Assembly (NCBI GenBank): GCA_008009225.1
Contig: CM017762.1
Location: forward strand, 54,451,078 to 54,515,077
DNA: 64,000 bases
Origin: Acer yangbiense
Lineage: Eukaryota; Streptophyta; Magnoliopsida; Sapindales; Sapindaceae
Direction: 5' to 3'
Part shown: piece by piece, positions 33,031-43,345 of the stretch
How positions within the stretch are numbered: position 1 is the first letter of the stretch
Layout: the number at the start of each line of letters is the position of its first letter
Notes under the pieces: generated by a model
Database searches by the model: none
Told to the model about the DNA's origin: nothing
The model's input: the letters and a program-made list of their open reading frames with translations, nothing else
Made by a program: the position numbers and the translations under genes

Positions 33031-33629
33031 TACTTAAAATTTTAGAAAGAGTTCATGACTTATTTGGTAATTGCCCTAAACATGATTAAAGACTTTTTTT
33101 TAAAGCTAATGTGTAAACATGATTAAAGACTTTTTTTAAAGCTAATGGGCTTGTACACGTAAGTAATCCACCTAACTCGGTTCAAACCTGATGTGTGAAA
33201 TCGAGTTGCAGCCACGTTTTTCTCCTTTGATTGATAGATCAATTTGTTTACTGCTTCGACATTTGTGGTTTCAAGCTTGGTATTATCATATATGTATAAG
33301 ATAGACGTTAACCCCTCACAGTTACGTCACGAGGAGGTGGAATTCTATCCATCTTCTCCAAATCTAAATATTATAATATTAAAAATAAAAACTAAGGTAT
33401 TATCATTTGATGTGTATATTAAATTAAGGAAAAAGCTTGGGTGCTAACCGGTTAGCACCCAGCTATATTGACCACCCAATGAGGTGTTGTCATGTGGCTA
33501 AAACTCTTTCATTTTTTATAATTTTTTCCTTGCTTTGGGTTACATGGTAACTAATTATTGGTTCGTCAGTATGGCTGAATATTGACCCGTCAACACCCAA
33601 ACAGTATTCTTAAATTAAAGGGTTAGATT
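33031..33629. other. AT-rich spacer
   Basis: A 36-base direct repeat (AACATGATTAAAGACTTTTTTTAAAGCTAATG, approximately) occurs twice at 33078-33145. Nothing else is recognised. A short open frame at 33244-33447 has no family resemblance. Confidence 0.35.
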
Positions 33630-34453
33630 CAGGGGCGAATAATTGTGGGGCGGCCCGTCTGGCATTTAAAAAAAAAAATAAAAAATTATTGATATGTCAA
33701 ATTTACACAAACCCAATACAGACTGTCAATACCGATTATAGTTAACAAATATATTCAACAGTCAAAGTCATTAGTCATGTTAATTTAAAATTATTCAATT
33801 GTCAACCATAAGTCCATAACCAACCATGTGACTCTTGGGTTGCGTGCCCTTTATCCCAAATCCCACGGCTCCACTAGGCTTTTTTTTTTATCTGTTTTTT
33901 TTTCTTCTTCTTCTTCTTCTTCCTTATATTTTTCTTTGTTCTTTTTATAGTTTTACGCATTATTTAATCTCTCTACTCCGTACTGAATTATTTTTAACAA
34001 GGACCACCTTTACAAGAACTCTTTCTGTACAAAGTAAAAATGTTTATTCTTTTTTATTTACTTATATATTATTTTATTATTTACTTATTATTTTTTATTT
34101 TGTTAGGGATTCCTAATTACATTAAAATTGATTTAGTATTAGTTTGATTTAATCAAATTTGTTTGTTGCTATAATTATAGGGCATATAGATACAATTATT
34201 TTTGTGTTAGCTTATTGGAACTTTTTTTTTTTTACTATTTGGTGATTAAATTTTATTTTTTTCTTGACTTCATTTCATTTTGTTGGAATATACATTTTGA
34301 GGGGTTAGATTTATTATATCTCACCACTCGTTGTGTATTTACTTTTTATTAATAAAATCCATCTTCCTATTAAAGTTGTTTAAAAAATTTTATAACTAAT
34401 ATTTAGTTCAGCCATGCCGGATATAAAATCCTGGATTCACCCCTGGTCAGATT
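33622..34453. mobile_element. Non-autonomous hAT element
   Basis: The element spans 33630-34445 (816 bp), starting CAGGGGCGAATAA and ending GGATTCACCCCTG. Flanks GTTAGATT and GTCAGATT form an 8-bp target duplication with one mismatch, as expected for hAT. It contains a TTC/TTTC-rich interior and no transposase. Confidence 0.8.
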
Positions 34454-35847
34454 ATATGAATTTAAAATTTTGATTGAAATTGTGTGACTTCAACGCCCAT
34501 CCATTAGTTTGGTTTAAATATAAGGATAAATTTATGTGCATGAAATGATTCCAAGCCCAATAAATGATGGGCAAGACTTCCATCACAAACGAGCTTTGGA
34601 AGTCAGGACCGTGTAGCTTGTCTAATTACGAGTTGCATGAATTGGAATTATGTATTGTTGGAAGAGAAAAGTTGAATGTGAATGATTTTTCATCAGGTGC
34701 ATAATGCAAAGAGTTGTTATGATCTCTACTTGGGCAAATCTTTATTTTTTTTAAATGAATTTGGAGTAGGAGTTTACTAACAAACAAAAATTCTCATAGA
34801 GTTTTTCTGGGCTTCTTAGCCCTCCTCTTCACCAAAAAAAAATAAAAAATAAAAATTATCATGGAGTTTACCAAAAGATAAAAATAAAAATTAAGAACGG
34901 TGCTAATAGGATAATTACTATATATCCATATGCAAGGCTGGGCACGAAACATGAATACATGATGTGCTGCTAAAGTGCTACACATGAAATGGAATCTCCA
35001 AGTGAATTTTCTTTTTCTGTTTGCAACAAAAAAAAAAAAGATTTTATTGACTATAAATATGCACAAGTTGTTTAATCAGAAATTAAAAAATAAGGGTAAA
35101 TACACTCTTACGTAATACCAACAATGCGGCTAGCTACAAGAAGTAAGGCGCTACCATGCTACAACTAACATAGCATCCTGTCGAAAAGGCTCAAGAGGCC
35201 GTAGGATTTGAGCTGTTAATCTAAGAGTCATTTGTCCGAACCCCAAGCTCGTCTATCTACCAGCTGAGCTACGCTCTTGTTGGTGAGTGGTGACATCAAC
35301 TCATCTTAAATTGAACTAATAAAAAGATCAAATTGTCCATAGTTATTAAAATTTAAAAAATGGTGAAGATTTTTTTATAAAAAATAATTAAATTAAATTA
35401 ATCGAAGAAAATCCTTTAATATAACTTAAAATTTGATTTTAAAATGGGAAAATAAAAAACTATTTTTAAAATTATAAATTATCTTCATTTTAAATTAAAT
35501 AAAAAATGTTTTAATATTTTAAAATTAATCTTTTACTATTTTTAAAACTAAAATTTTTTAACAGAAAATTGTGTCAAAATTTCAAATTATTTGTCATAGT
35601 TTCTAGTTTTTTTATATAAAAAGATTATCATTTTTTTTTTTGACAATATCAAAGATTATCTTTAATTTTAAAATTGAATAACTATTAACAATCTAGTCTT
35701 TATTTTTATACCGAGGATAAGTCTAAGTTGATTAATGTATACTTGATTTCTAACCCTATTTATATACATATAATAACAAACAATTTATAACAAAGTTTGT
35801 CGGACATTATAATACTTATCATTTCGTATGATTCCATGATATATATA
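34454..35847. other. AT-rich spacer without genes
   Basis: Apart from the tRNA-like block at about 35090-35285, the stretch is AT-rich sequence with no supported gene. Poly-A/T runs make short open frames. Confidence 0.4.
35090..35285 (-). repeat. tRNA-derived SINE-like sequence
   Basis: On the minus strand it starts near AAGAGCGTAGCTCAGCTGG TAGA, an RNA polymerase III A-box, and 15-25 bases on has GGGGTTCGGACAA, a B-box-like motif. The distance between them is shorter than in a real tRNA and no anticodon arm can be folded, so this is a tRNA-related repeat, not a tRNA gene. The downstream end runs into a T-rich tail. Boundaries are uncertain. Confidence 0.45.
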
Positions 35848-36028
35848 CAGATTTTCTATTACCAGTTCGTCTTGGCAATAAATATATCAGGACGAAAAAC
35901 GTATACCACTAGATTTCCATACTTTGACTCAAAGTGTATGCACTTGTCAAAACTTTTCCATAATCTGTGGTCCACATTTTTCGTCATAATATATTTATTA
36001 TAATGACGAACTGACAATAGAAAGACTG
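35848..36028. mobile_element. Palindromic MITE 4, same family as 25.8-26.4 kb
   Basis: CAGATTTTCTATTACCAG at the left and CTGACAATAGAAAGACTG at the right, with the internal GGACGAAAAACGTAT / TTTTTCGTC arms. It is flanked by TATATA. Confidence 0.7.
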
Positions 36029-36114
36029 TATATAATATGTTATAAAATAAATGAAGAACAGATGAAGATCATAAGAAGAACAATTGAAATAAATAAATAA
36101 AGTGAAACTGAGAT

Positions 36115-36118
<4 letters not shown>

Positions 36119-36150
<32 letters not shown>
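36119..36150. repeat. (GA)n microsatellite
   Basis: About 15 uninterrupted GA units. Confidence 0.95.
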
Positions 36151-36152
<2 letters not shown>

Positions 36153-36186
36153 GTCTGAACATGATTTGTATTGATTTTGTGAGAGA

Positions 36187-36925
36187 GCTTCAGCTAGGGA
36201 TGGCAATAGGTCAGATTGGCCCGCCTTAAACCCGAAACCCGTTTTTTACAGGTTGCCCCAAACCCAACCCGTGACCCAAACGGGTTTTCAATTTCCACCC
36301 CAAACCCGATCCGATTGGGTCAGGGGTGTCCCAAACCCGACCTGAATAACCCGATTCGTTTTGTTCTTAAAAAATAATAATAATAATAATAAAAATAAAA
36401 ATCTCAAACCACTAAATATACAAATTATTTTACCATATGATTAAATTTTAGGACATTGACTTAAATTTTAACATTAAATTAATATATACATATATATATA
36501 CACACAATTTTTTTTTTCTTTTTTATTGTAAATTTAAATATACACTTAAATACAAACATACACCATAGAAAAACATTTTAACATACACTTAAAATTCATA
36601 CATAAACTTAAATTTAATAGAACACAACATATAAGTTTAATAAACTTTATATTCAAACATAAAATATGATTAGGTGAAGAGACAAAGAGATTAGAGATTT
36701 GTTTTTCCTTTTATATTTTTATTTTTAAAAAAATAAATATATAAATACCGGGTTAAACTGGGTGGGTCAGGGCATAAGGGGTTGACCCATACCCGATCTA
36801 ATAAAAAACCGGGTCAAACAAACCCGACCCGAGTCTCGTTTTAAGTGCTCCAAACCCGCCTCAAACAAATCGGAGCCCCACCGATTTGTGGCGGGTCAGG
36901 GATTTTTGCCGTCCCTAGCTTCAGT
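36187..36925. mobile_element. Non-autonomous hAT element with TAGGGATGGCAA ends
   Basis: The element is 36195-36917 (723 bp), starting TAGGGATGGCAATAGG and ending TTTTTGCCGTCCCTA. Flanks GCTTCAGC and GCTTCAGT form an 8-bp target duplication with one mismatch. Subterminal repeats of ACCCG/CGGGT are typical of this hAT group. There is no transposase. Confidence 0.85.
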
Positions 36926-37440
36926 TGACCAACCCATTTCACAATTGAAAGCTATATATATATATATATATATAGGCAAAGTCCACCGCCCTCTTCAAGT
37001 TGCAAGCCTTAGTCATGAAGTAATCTTTTTGAGTGGTGGTGGGAAAGCCACATGTTTTATAACACTTCTCCTTGGATTTTCCACCACTTGTATTGTAATT
37101 TTCTAGAAAAAACCCAATGGGACAAAACCTAGGGAAAATATATACAATGATCTTCTGGATCTTGTGGTGTTAAACGTTCTCAAAACTGTCTCGTTAAAAA
37201 CCTTGTCAGGGAAACTCAGTAGGACAAAACCTGATCGAAGGGTAAAAGAGTACGGTGCCTAGAATTATTGTTTTCTTCAAAACATTTCTCACATTTATAA
37301 TTTGCTATAAAAAAACCCAGTAGGATAAAAACCTTAGTAATGATATCCATTGATTTGTCGGATCAAAGTAATATTTATGATAATCTTATAGATCAAGATA
37401 ACATATATACGATGATTAGCAAGATCAAAGTAATATTTAC

Positions 37441-37473
<33 letters not shown>

Positions 37474-38008
37474 GAATTCTGAGGAAAGACCACAGATTTC
37501 ATTAAATTTTGATTTTGATTTTGATTTTTTGTTTTTTACATTGAAGAGCAGCTAGCCCAAAATTTTTTTTAAAAAAAAAGCCTAAAAGACCTGTAGCATT
37601 ATTATCGATTATTCCATAATATCCTTCATTGTCCAATTGGGCCATGCAACTATCAGAGCTGGTACCCACTGCCCACATTACCAGTTTACCATCACCAGCA
37701 TTAATCGCAAGGACCGCTGATTCCATGAAAAATTTGTAAGACTGCGGACTTGCGGAGTCTTCCAAACCCTCCTCCATAATATTAACTCGGCTAAAATGTG
37801 GGACCTATTGTTTTTCAAAAAAAATAAAAAATAAAAAATAAGGGCCACCTTGACCTGGTAGGAAAAAAAAGATATCAATTCCTTTACACTGGGGGCCACA
37901 AGCTTAGAAAGAGGAATCTATTTTCTAGTCCAAAAAGCAACCCCATTTCAGAACAAATTTCCGTTGAATAAATGGTTTGATGCGACTATGCGAGTATTCT
38001 TCACCATG
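36926..38008. other. Spacer with degenerate repeats
   Basis: The motif AAAACCCA(A/G)T(G/A)GGA(C/T)AAAACCT occurs three times in diverged form (near 37107, 37205 and 37313), a pattern seen in plant retroelement debris. An (AAT)n microsatellite lies at about 37440-37472. A minus-strand open frame at 37502-37777 shows no recognised domain. Confidence 0.4.
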
Positions 38009-38381
38009 CTCCAATAGTCTCCCTTGGAGACTTATTTGTTTAAGGATGTATGTTATTGAAAGGGACCATTAAGGGAGTATGTGCTATAACAATACTTTCT
38101 TAAATGACTAATTTAATAATTTTTTATTATTATTTAAATGTTAGATATTGTGTTTAATAAATATTATATATTGTTTATCAATTATGATAGGTAGATTCTA
38201 TTTTTAAATAATCTTAAATAGGTGGAGTCCACTTTAAGGAGGTTGAAAACACCCCTTAATTAAGGGAATGAACTCCACCAGAACACAATTAAGGGAGTCA
38301 TTTAGGGAGCTGTTAGAGCTGCAAAAATACACATACTCCCTTAATTAAGCTAAGGGATGTGTTCAAGGGAGGCTATTGGAG
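38009..38381. mobile_element. MITE with CTCCAATAG ends
   Basis: CTCCAATAGTCTCCCTTG at the left and CAAGGGAGGCTATTGGAG at the right are inverted copies. The interior is repetitive (AATTAAGGGAG) and noncoding. Confidence 0.7.
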
Positions 38382-38429
38382 ATGCTTTTTAGTTAAGAGA
38401 AAAAAAAGTTTTAAATACAAAGTCAGAAG

Positions 38430-40010
38430 CTTGCTCGCAAGGAAGCACGGATACGGATACGGATACGGGATACGGATACGGATACGGCACGATACGGGGA
38501 TACGGCAAATCTCAAAAAACTAGGATACGGATACGGCAGGGATACGTTTATTAAAATAATATATATTTATATTTTATTTAAAATAAGAATATATAAAAGG
38601 ATATTTGATAATTCATTCAAAAATCAAAACATATTCATATCCAATCATCTAAATAAATGTAACATATTACAATATCCAAATTAAGTCGTAACATATTACA
38701 AAATTGAAAATCCAAATAAAACAAACGGCACATAAGCTTTGTAACATTCTTCCATAAAGGAGCACGATCATTCAAACCACTATCGGTTTCAGTTTCAGCT
38801 CTATTAGTAGTCTCAAAAGAGTTTGGTATAAAAAAATAGAAAAACAACAAAATAAAAAGTTTGTAAAATTTATGTCACACATTTTCACCAATAGCAGCTC
38901 CTAAATAATAAATATCCATATTCAGTATTCAATATTCACAAACCATGGAACACAACTTAGCAGGGAAATCTCTGTGAGACCAGCAAACAAGCTAGGCAAG
39001 ACTTTACTCACTCAAGTCAATTTCAACCAAAACCCAATACCAGTTCACCAATTGAAAGTCAGTCTCGCTCGTATTTTATAGTCAATTTATACTATAATTG
39101 TGTTATAACTTATAAGTGCCATCTTTCCAAATAATAAAACTCCCCAAACTCCCAAATTTCACCAATCCTTCATTAAAAAAAAAAAAAAAAAAAAAATATT
39201 TTGTTGAACAAAGTAGATATATTAATTCAACATTGACTTCCTTACTTGTACACTCTATACGCATTTTCTTTTTCTCATAAATTCCAAGAACCAAACCGAA
39301 GAGTTTTACTAAGTAATGGAAAAATCAGACAGTAGATTCAGCAAGTAGAGAAATAAATTAAAAATAAAATAATAAAGAAAAAGGAAAATAAAATCTCCAG
39401 CATTCAAACTAGATTCAAAAGAAACAAAAGTACCTTTGACTCTGTCTCGTCAATTGTTTGTTGCTGCGCCACAAAACCAGAACGGAGTGTAAATAGCAAC
39501 CTCGAGGAAGATGACTCGAGAAAAGAGACGCAGCCAACGGAAGAGACGGAAGCCAATCTTTAGCAAAACTTTAGCAAAACTACAGCCCACCAAAGCCACG
39601 ATCAAGAGAAAAGAGACGCAAGAGACGCAGCCAACGGAAGCCAAACAGGAGAAAAGAGACGTAGAAAGAAATCCAAGCAAAAACATTTTCTTTTTGACCT
39701 AACCTGATATATTTCCTTAAAATTTCTTTTTGACCCATACATTTTTAAAATTATAATTTGACCCCGTTTTGTACTAAAATATTTATGATTTTGCCCCAAA
39801 CGTATCCCTTGCGTATCCTAGCCGTATCCCCCCGTATCCTAGCTGTATCCCCCAAGGATCCGTCAGTCAAACTTGTCAAAAAGTCAACGGATACGCCATT
39901 TGGCGTATCGGATACGTATCCTAGTGTATCCGGGGTGTATCCGAACTGGATACGAGTTCGATACGGGTTACCTCCACCAAACGGAGTATCCGTGCTTCCT
40001 TGCTTGCTCG
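38430..40010. mobile_element. Non-autonomous hAT element with GATACG subterminal repeats
   Basis: The element is 38438-40002 (1565 bp). A perfect 8-bp target duplication CTTGCTCG lies at 38430-38437 and 40003-40010. The ends are a 17-bp inverted repeat, CAAGGAAGCACGGATAC. Just inside both ends are many copies of GGATAC / GTATCC: an almost perfect run at 38450-38530 and scattered copies at 39795-39990. The interior is AT-rich with no transposase frame. Confidence 0.9.
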
Positions 40011-40140
40011 CTAATCCTGTATTCAATTCAATGATATATTTTATTATATTATATAAAGTTATACAATATTTGGTGTGTGATTACTGTATTGTCACTTTTT
40101 TTTTTTTTTTTGGTCGAGTAATAGGGATAATGAAATTTTA

Positions 40141-40265
40141 AAATAAAAGAGTATTACATAATACATATTAAATTTAATTAATTAATATAAATTTACATTA
40201 TATAATGAAATACTCATAACCAACCAGCCCATACTTTAACACAAATACAACAACCTTAATGCAAA
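40141..40265 (+). repeat. Second copy of the NLR3 promoter region
   Basis: GAGTATTACATA, TTATATAATG.AATACTCATAACC, and CATACTTTAACACAAATACAA match 43008-43310 upstream of NLR3 once the MITE at 43032-43200 is removed. The two copies are about 3 kb apart. Confidence 0.65.
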
Positions 40266-41065
40266 TTATGGCAAAATTTCATGGGATGGTTTCATGCCTT
40301 TTAAGGTCTATTTTGTTTCGTGTGATGGGAACTGGGAACATAATGCTGTCATGCTTTTGATTATTACAGCACCGACAGGAGAAGAAGAAAAATTATTCAC
40401 TGTCATCATTGTAGGCATTTTTAGCTATCTCAAAAAAGGATCAGGATCCTCTACTATGCTGATCTTTTTCCTGATCTAAAACATTTGAGAATATGATTTT
40501 GTATTTAAATGAAATAAATAAAAGAAATAAATGACAGCCATTGATTACACATGTCAACATATCTATATAGGACAGGACAAAAGTCAGTTCAGCAGAAGAT
40601 CCAAATTCCTCAAAAAATGAGAAGACAGAAAACGTTAATTATTATAGCACCGAAAGGAGGAGAAAATCTTCAGTGCACCGGGTGTATAAGCTGAGTGTTG
40701 CACCCGGCCATTCAAATGGTGACACATAGGCATGTGTCAGCTTTTTGTTTGGTTTTTATATTTTTTTCATCATTATTTTTAAAGGACCAAGATCCTCTCC
40801 CCACCTCACTTCATCCTCACATTTTCCTCACCTTTTAAAAGCATATAATTGGTTGTTAATAAAGTGTCAATTACATCTTAACAATTCATTCATTGCAATG
40901 CTTATGTGTCATAAAATTAGGTGAGGTGAGGTGAGGAGAGGATCCTTGCCTATTTTTAAAAGGTTCCAAAAGCACTAAATGTCAAAGGAAAAACCAGCAA
41001 GTAAAAGATAAGATTACAGGTGGATCTTCTGGATCCCTTTTACTATTTTAGGGTACATTTTTTTT
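40266..41065. other. Spacer with a small inverted-repeat element
   Basis: AAGATCCTCTCCCCACCTCAC near 40789 and its complement ending GGAGAGGATCCTTGCC near 40950 bound a 160-bp MITE-like unit. No gene is supported elsewhere in the stretch. Confidence 0.4.
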
Positions 41066-42988
41066 AGGGTGAAATTCATTTTAGTCCCTCTAGTTTGACA
41101 TATTACATAAATTGGTCCCTAGATTTTCAGCTTTATCTTGATAGGTCCCTATAGTTTCCAAAATTATGTATTTTGGTCCCTACCGTCCAATTCCGTTAGG
41201 ATTTGAAAATATTTCGTCCAAGGCTTGAGGGTAAAATGGTAACTTACATAACAAATATAAAAATCTGATTAAAAAGTCATTATTAATTAATTTAATTAAA
41301 AATAAACATTAAAAATTAAAAAAAAAATCTTATCTCTCTCTCTCTCTCTCACGATCTCCACACCCACACCTTTCTTCTTCTTCTTCTTCTCTTTCTCTCT
41401 CTTTCTCTCTCTCAATCTCCACACCCACACCATTCTTCTTCTTCTTCTTCTTCTTCTCACGGATCTTCTTTTTCTTCTTTTTCTTCTCATAGATCTTCTT
41501 CTTCGTCGGGGTGGTCGCTGAAGATCTAGGGGCTTGATTCTTCTTCTATAAATCTCTGATTTGATCCCGAATTGATATAAAATTTGATAAAGTTTTGAGT
41601 TTTGATTTGAAGGGATTTGTTCTTTTGGTGTTTTAGATTGATTTTTGGTAACAAGAGATTAATTTTTAATGGGTTTTATTTTTTTTGGTAGAATCCTTAT
41701 TTTGTTTGATTTTAGATTTAGATTCTCTCTTTTCTAATCATATGTATATATATATATATAAGTTTTGATTTGAAGGGTTTTGGTGCATGTTGATCGGTTG
41801 TTAATCAGAAGCTCTGTTTGTGGTATTTTTAGATCGATTTCATGTAAAAAGAGATAATATTATTGGTGGGTTTTCATTTTTTTTGGCGGTCTTGTGTTTG
41901 CATGAAATTGAAATTAGATTCCTCATTTTGTTTGATTTTTTACCCTGAATTGATATATAAATTTGAAGGGTTTCAGTTTTGGATTCAAAGAGTTTTTTTT
42001 GTTTGTTTGTTTTTTTTGGATCAATAATGGGGTAGAATTCTGTTTCTGGGTATTTTAAATGTAATTTGGGGGTATAAAAGTTAGATTTATGGTGGATTTT
42101 TATGACAAAAAAAAGTTAGATTTATGGTGGTTGGGTTTATTTTTTATTTTATTTTTTTGGTATGAAGAATTCTGGAAATTTTTGTTTATTTAGTGTCTGG
42201 GTTTGATTCGATTTGTTGATTCGATATGTTGTTCTTTTAATATTTTTAATTTTTTGTACAAACTATTTTCGTTCATTTAGTGTAGTTTCAATGTTTCATG
42301 ATGTTTGATGGGTTGAATGAGTCTGGGTTTTGGTGGTATTTGAGTTTTTTATTCAATAATGCTACACATCCCACCATTTTTATCCCAACACATGTGACAG
42401 CTGAGGTGTCACTTAGTGAGTGGACACACATTAATTGATACTTATCTCTCTTACCCATGTATTCACTCACCAATTAATGTTTGTCCACTTATTAAGTGAC
42501 ACCTCAGCTGCCACGTGTGTTAGGATGGAAATAGTGGGATTGTAGGTGGGATGTTTAACATTATTGATTTTTATTTTGAGTTTTTGTTGATGATGATGGA
42601 ATATTAAAAATCTGGGTTTGATTGAGTGGAGATCCATATGTTGTTTTCGATTATCTCTGCAAATCTCTATGTATCAGAAAATGAATTTGAATAAACAAGA
42701 AATTGACTTTTTAAAATTTTTAATTTAGTAAATCAAATTTTTAATTTAGTTTTTAATTATTAATATATCATTAATTTAATTTTTAATTTCTGATGTTTGT
42801 TTGAATTTAATTTTTATTGTTTTATTATTTTTTTCAGGGGCAGCAGGGTCATTTGACCATCTGACCTATCAGAAAACACTTTTTTCAACAGAATTTTTAA
42901 TAGAAGGATTTAATGGGATAATACTGAAAATCGGAGGACTAGTTTGTGTAATAGGTCAAACTAGAGGGACTAAAATGGATTTCACCCT
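41066..42988. mobile_element. Long-TIR non-autonomous element
   Basis: About 65 bp of inverted repeat (AGGGTGAAATTCATTTTAG, then TCCCTCTAGTTTGAC) lies at both ends. The interior starts with CT and TTC microsatellites (41335-41515), then AT-rich DNA resembling a UTR/intron, with another MITE inside. No target duplication is clear. The end structure suggests a Mutator-like unit, but no transposase is present to prove it. Confidence 0.65.
42355..42565. mobile_element. Palindromic MITE nested in the long-TIR element
   Basis: AATAATGCTACACATCCCAC and its complement GTGGGATGTTTAACATTATT, with long internal arms around CAGCTGAGGTGTCACTTA. The complete unit folds as a hairpin. Confidence 0.75.
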
Positions 42989-43031
42989 TAAAAATAAGGG
43001 GTAAAAATAAGAGTATTACATATATGAGTTC

Positions 43032-43200
43032 ATTTTTGCTTACCCACATTAACTAGAAGTAACCATTACCCCCCACCCCAAGTGTTGACACGTGTCCTAA
43101 ACTTTGGTTAACTTTGAAATTTGGGTTAAGTTTGGGACACGTGTCAACTCTTGGGGTGGGAGGTAATGGTTACCTCTAGTTAATGTGGGTGAGCAAAAAT
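43032..43200. mobile_element. Palindromic MITE in the NLR3 promoter
   Basis: ATTTTTGCTTACCCACATT and complement AATGTGGGTGAGCAAAAAT bound a hairpin of about 169 bp with inner arms GACACGTGTCC / GGACACGTGTC. It interrupts a promoter block that is continuous at 40141-40265. It ends 146 bases before the NLR3 start codon. Confidence 0.8.
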
Positions 43201-43250
43201 GCATTCTACATATATTGTATTAAGTTAAATTTAATAATAGAAATTACCAT

Positions 43251-43257
43251 TATATAA
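43251..43257 (+). promoter_or_regulatory. Candidate TATA box of NLR3
   Basis: TATATAA, 89 bases before the start codon, in the block TATATAATGCCATACTCAT shared exactly with NLR2. Confidence 0.6.
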
Positions 43258-43345
43258 TGCCATACTCATAAGTCATAACCCACCGGTTCATACTTTAACA
43301 CAAATACAATAAACACCCTACAACTCTCTGTTTCCACCCATAAAC

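Noticed and set aside
35200..35285. tRNA gene on the minus strand
   Set aside because: A and B boxes are too close and no acceptor or anticodon stem can be paired.
37502..37777. Minus-strand frame of 91 codons
   Set aside because: Its start and end lie in T/A-rich repeats and I recognise no protein family; too weak to call.
41296..41490. Arg/Lys-rich minus-strand frame
   Set aside because: Translation of CT and TTC microsatellites.
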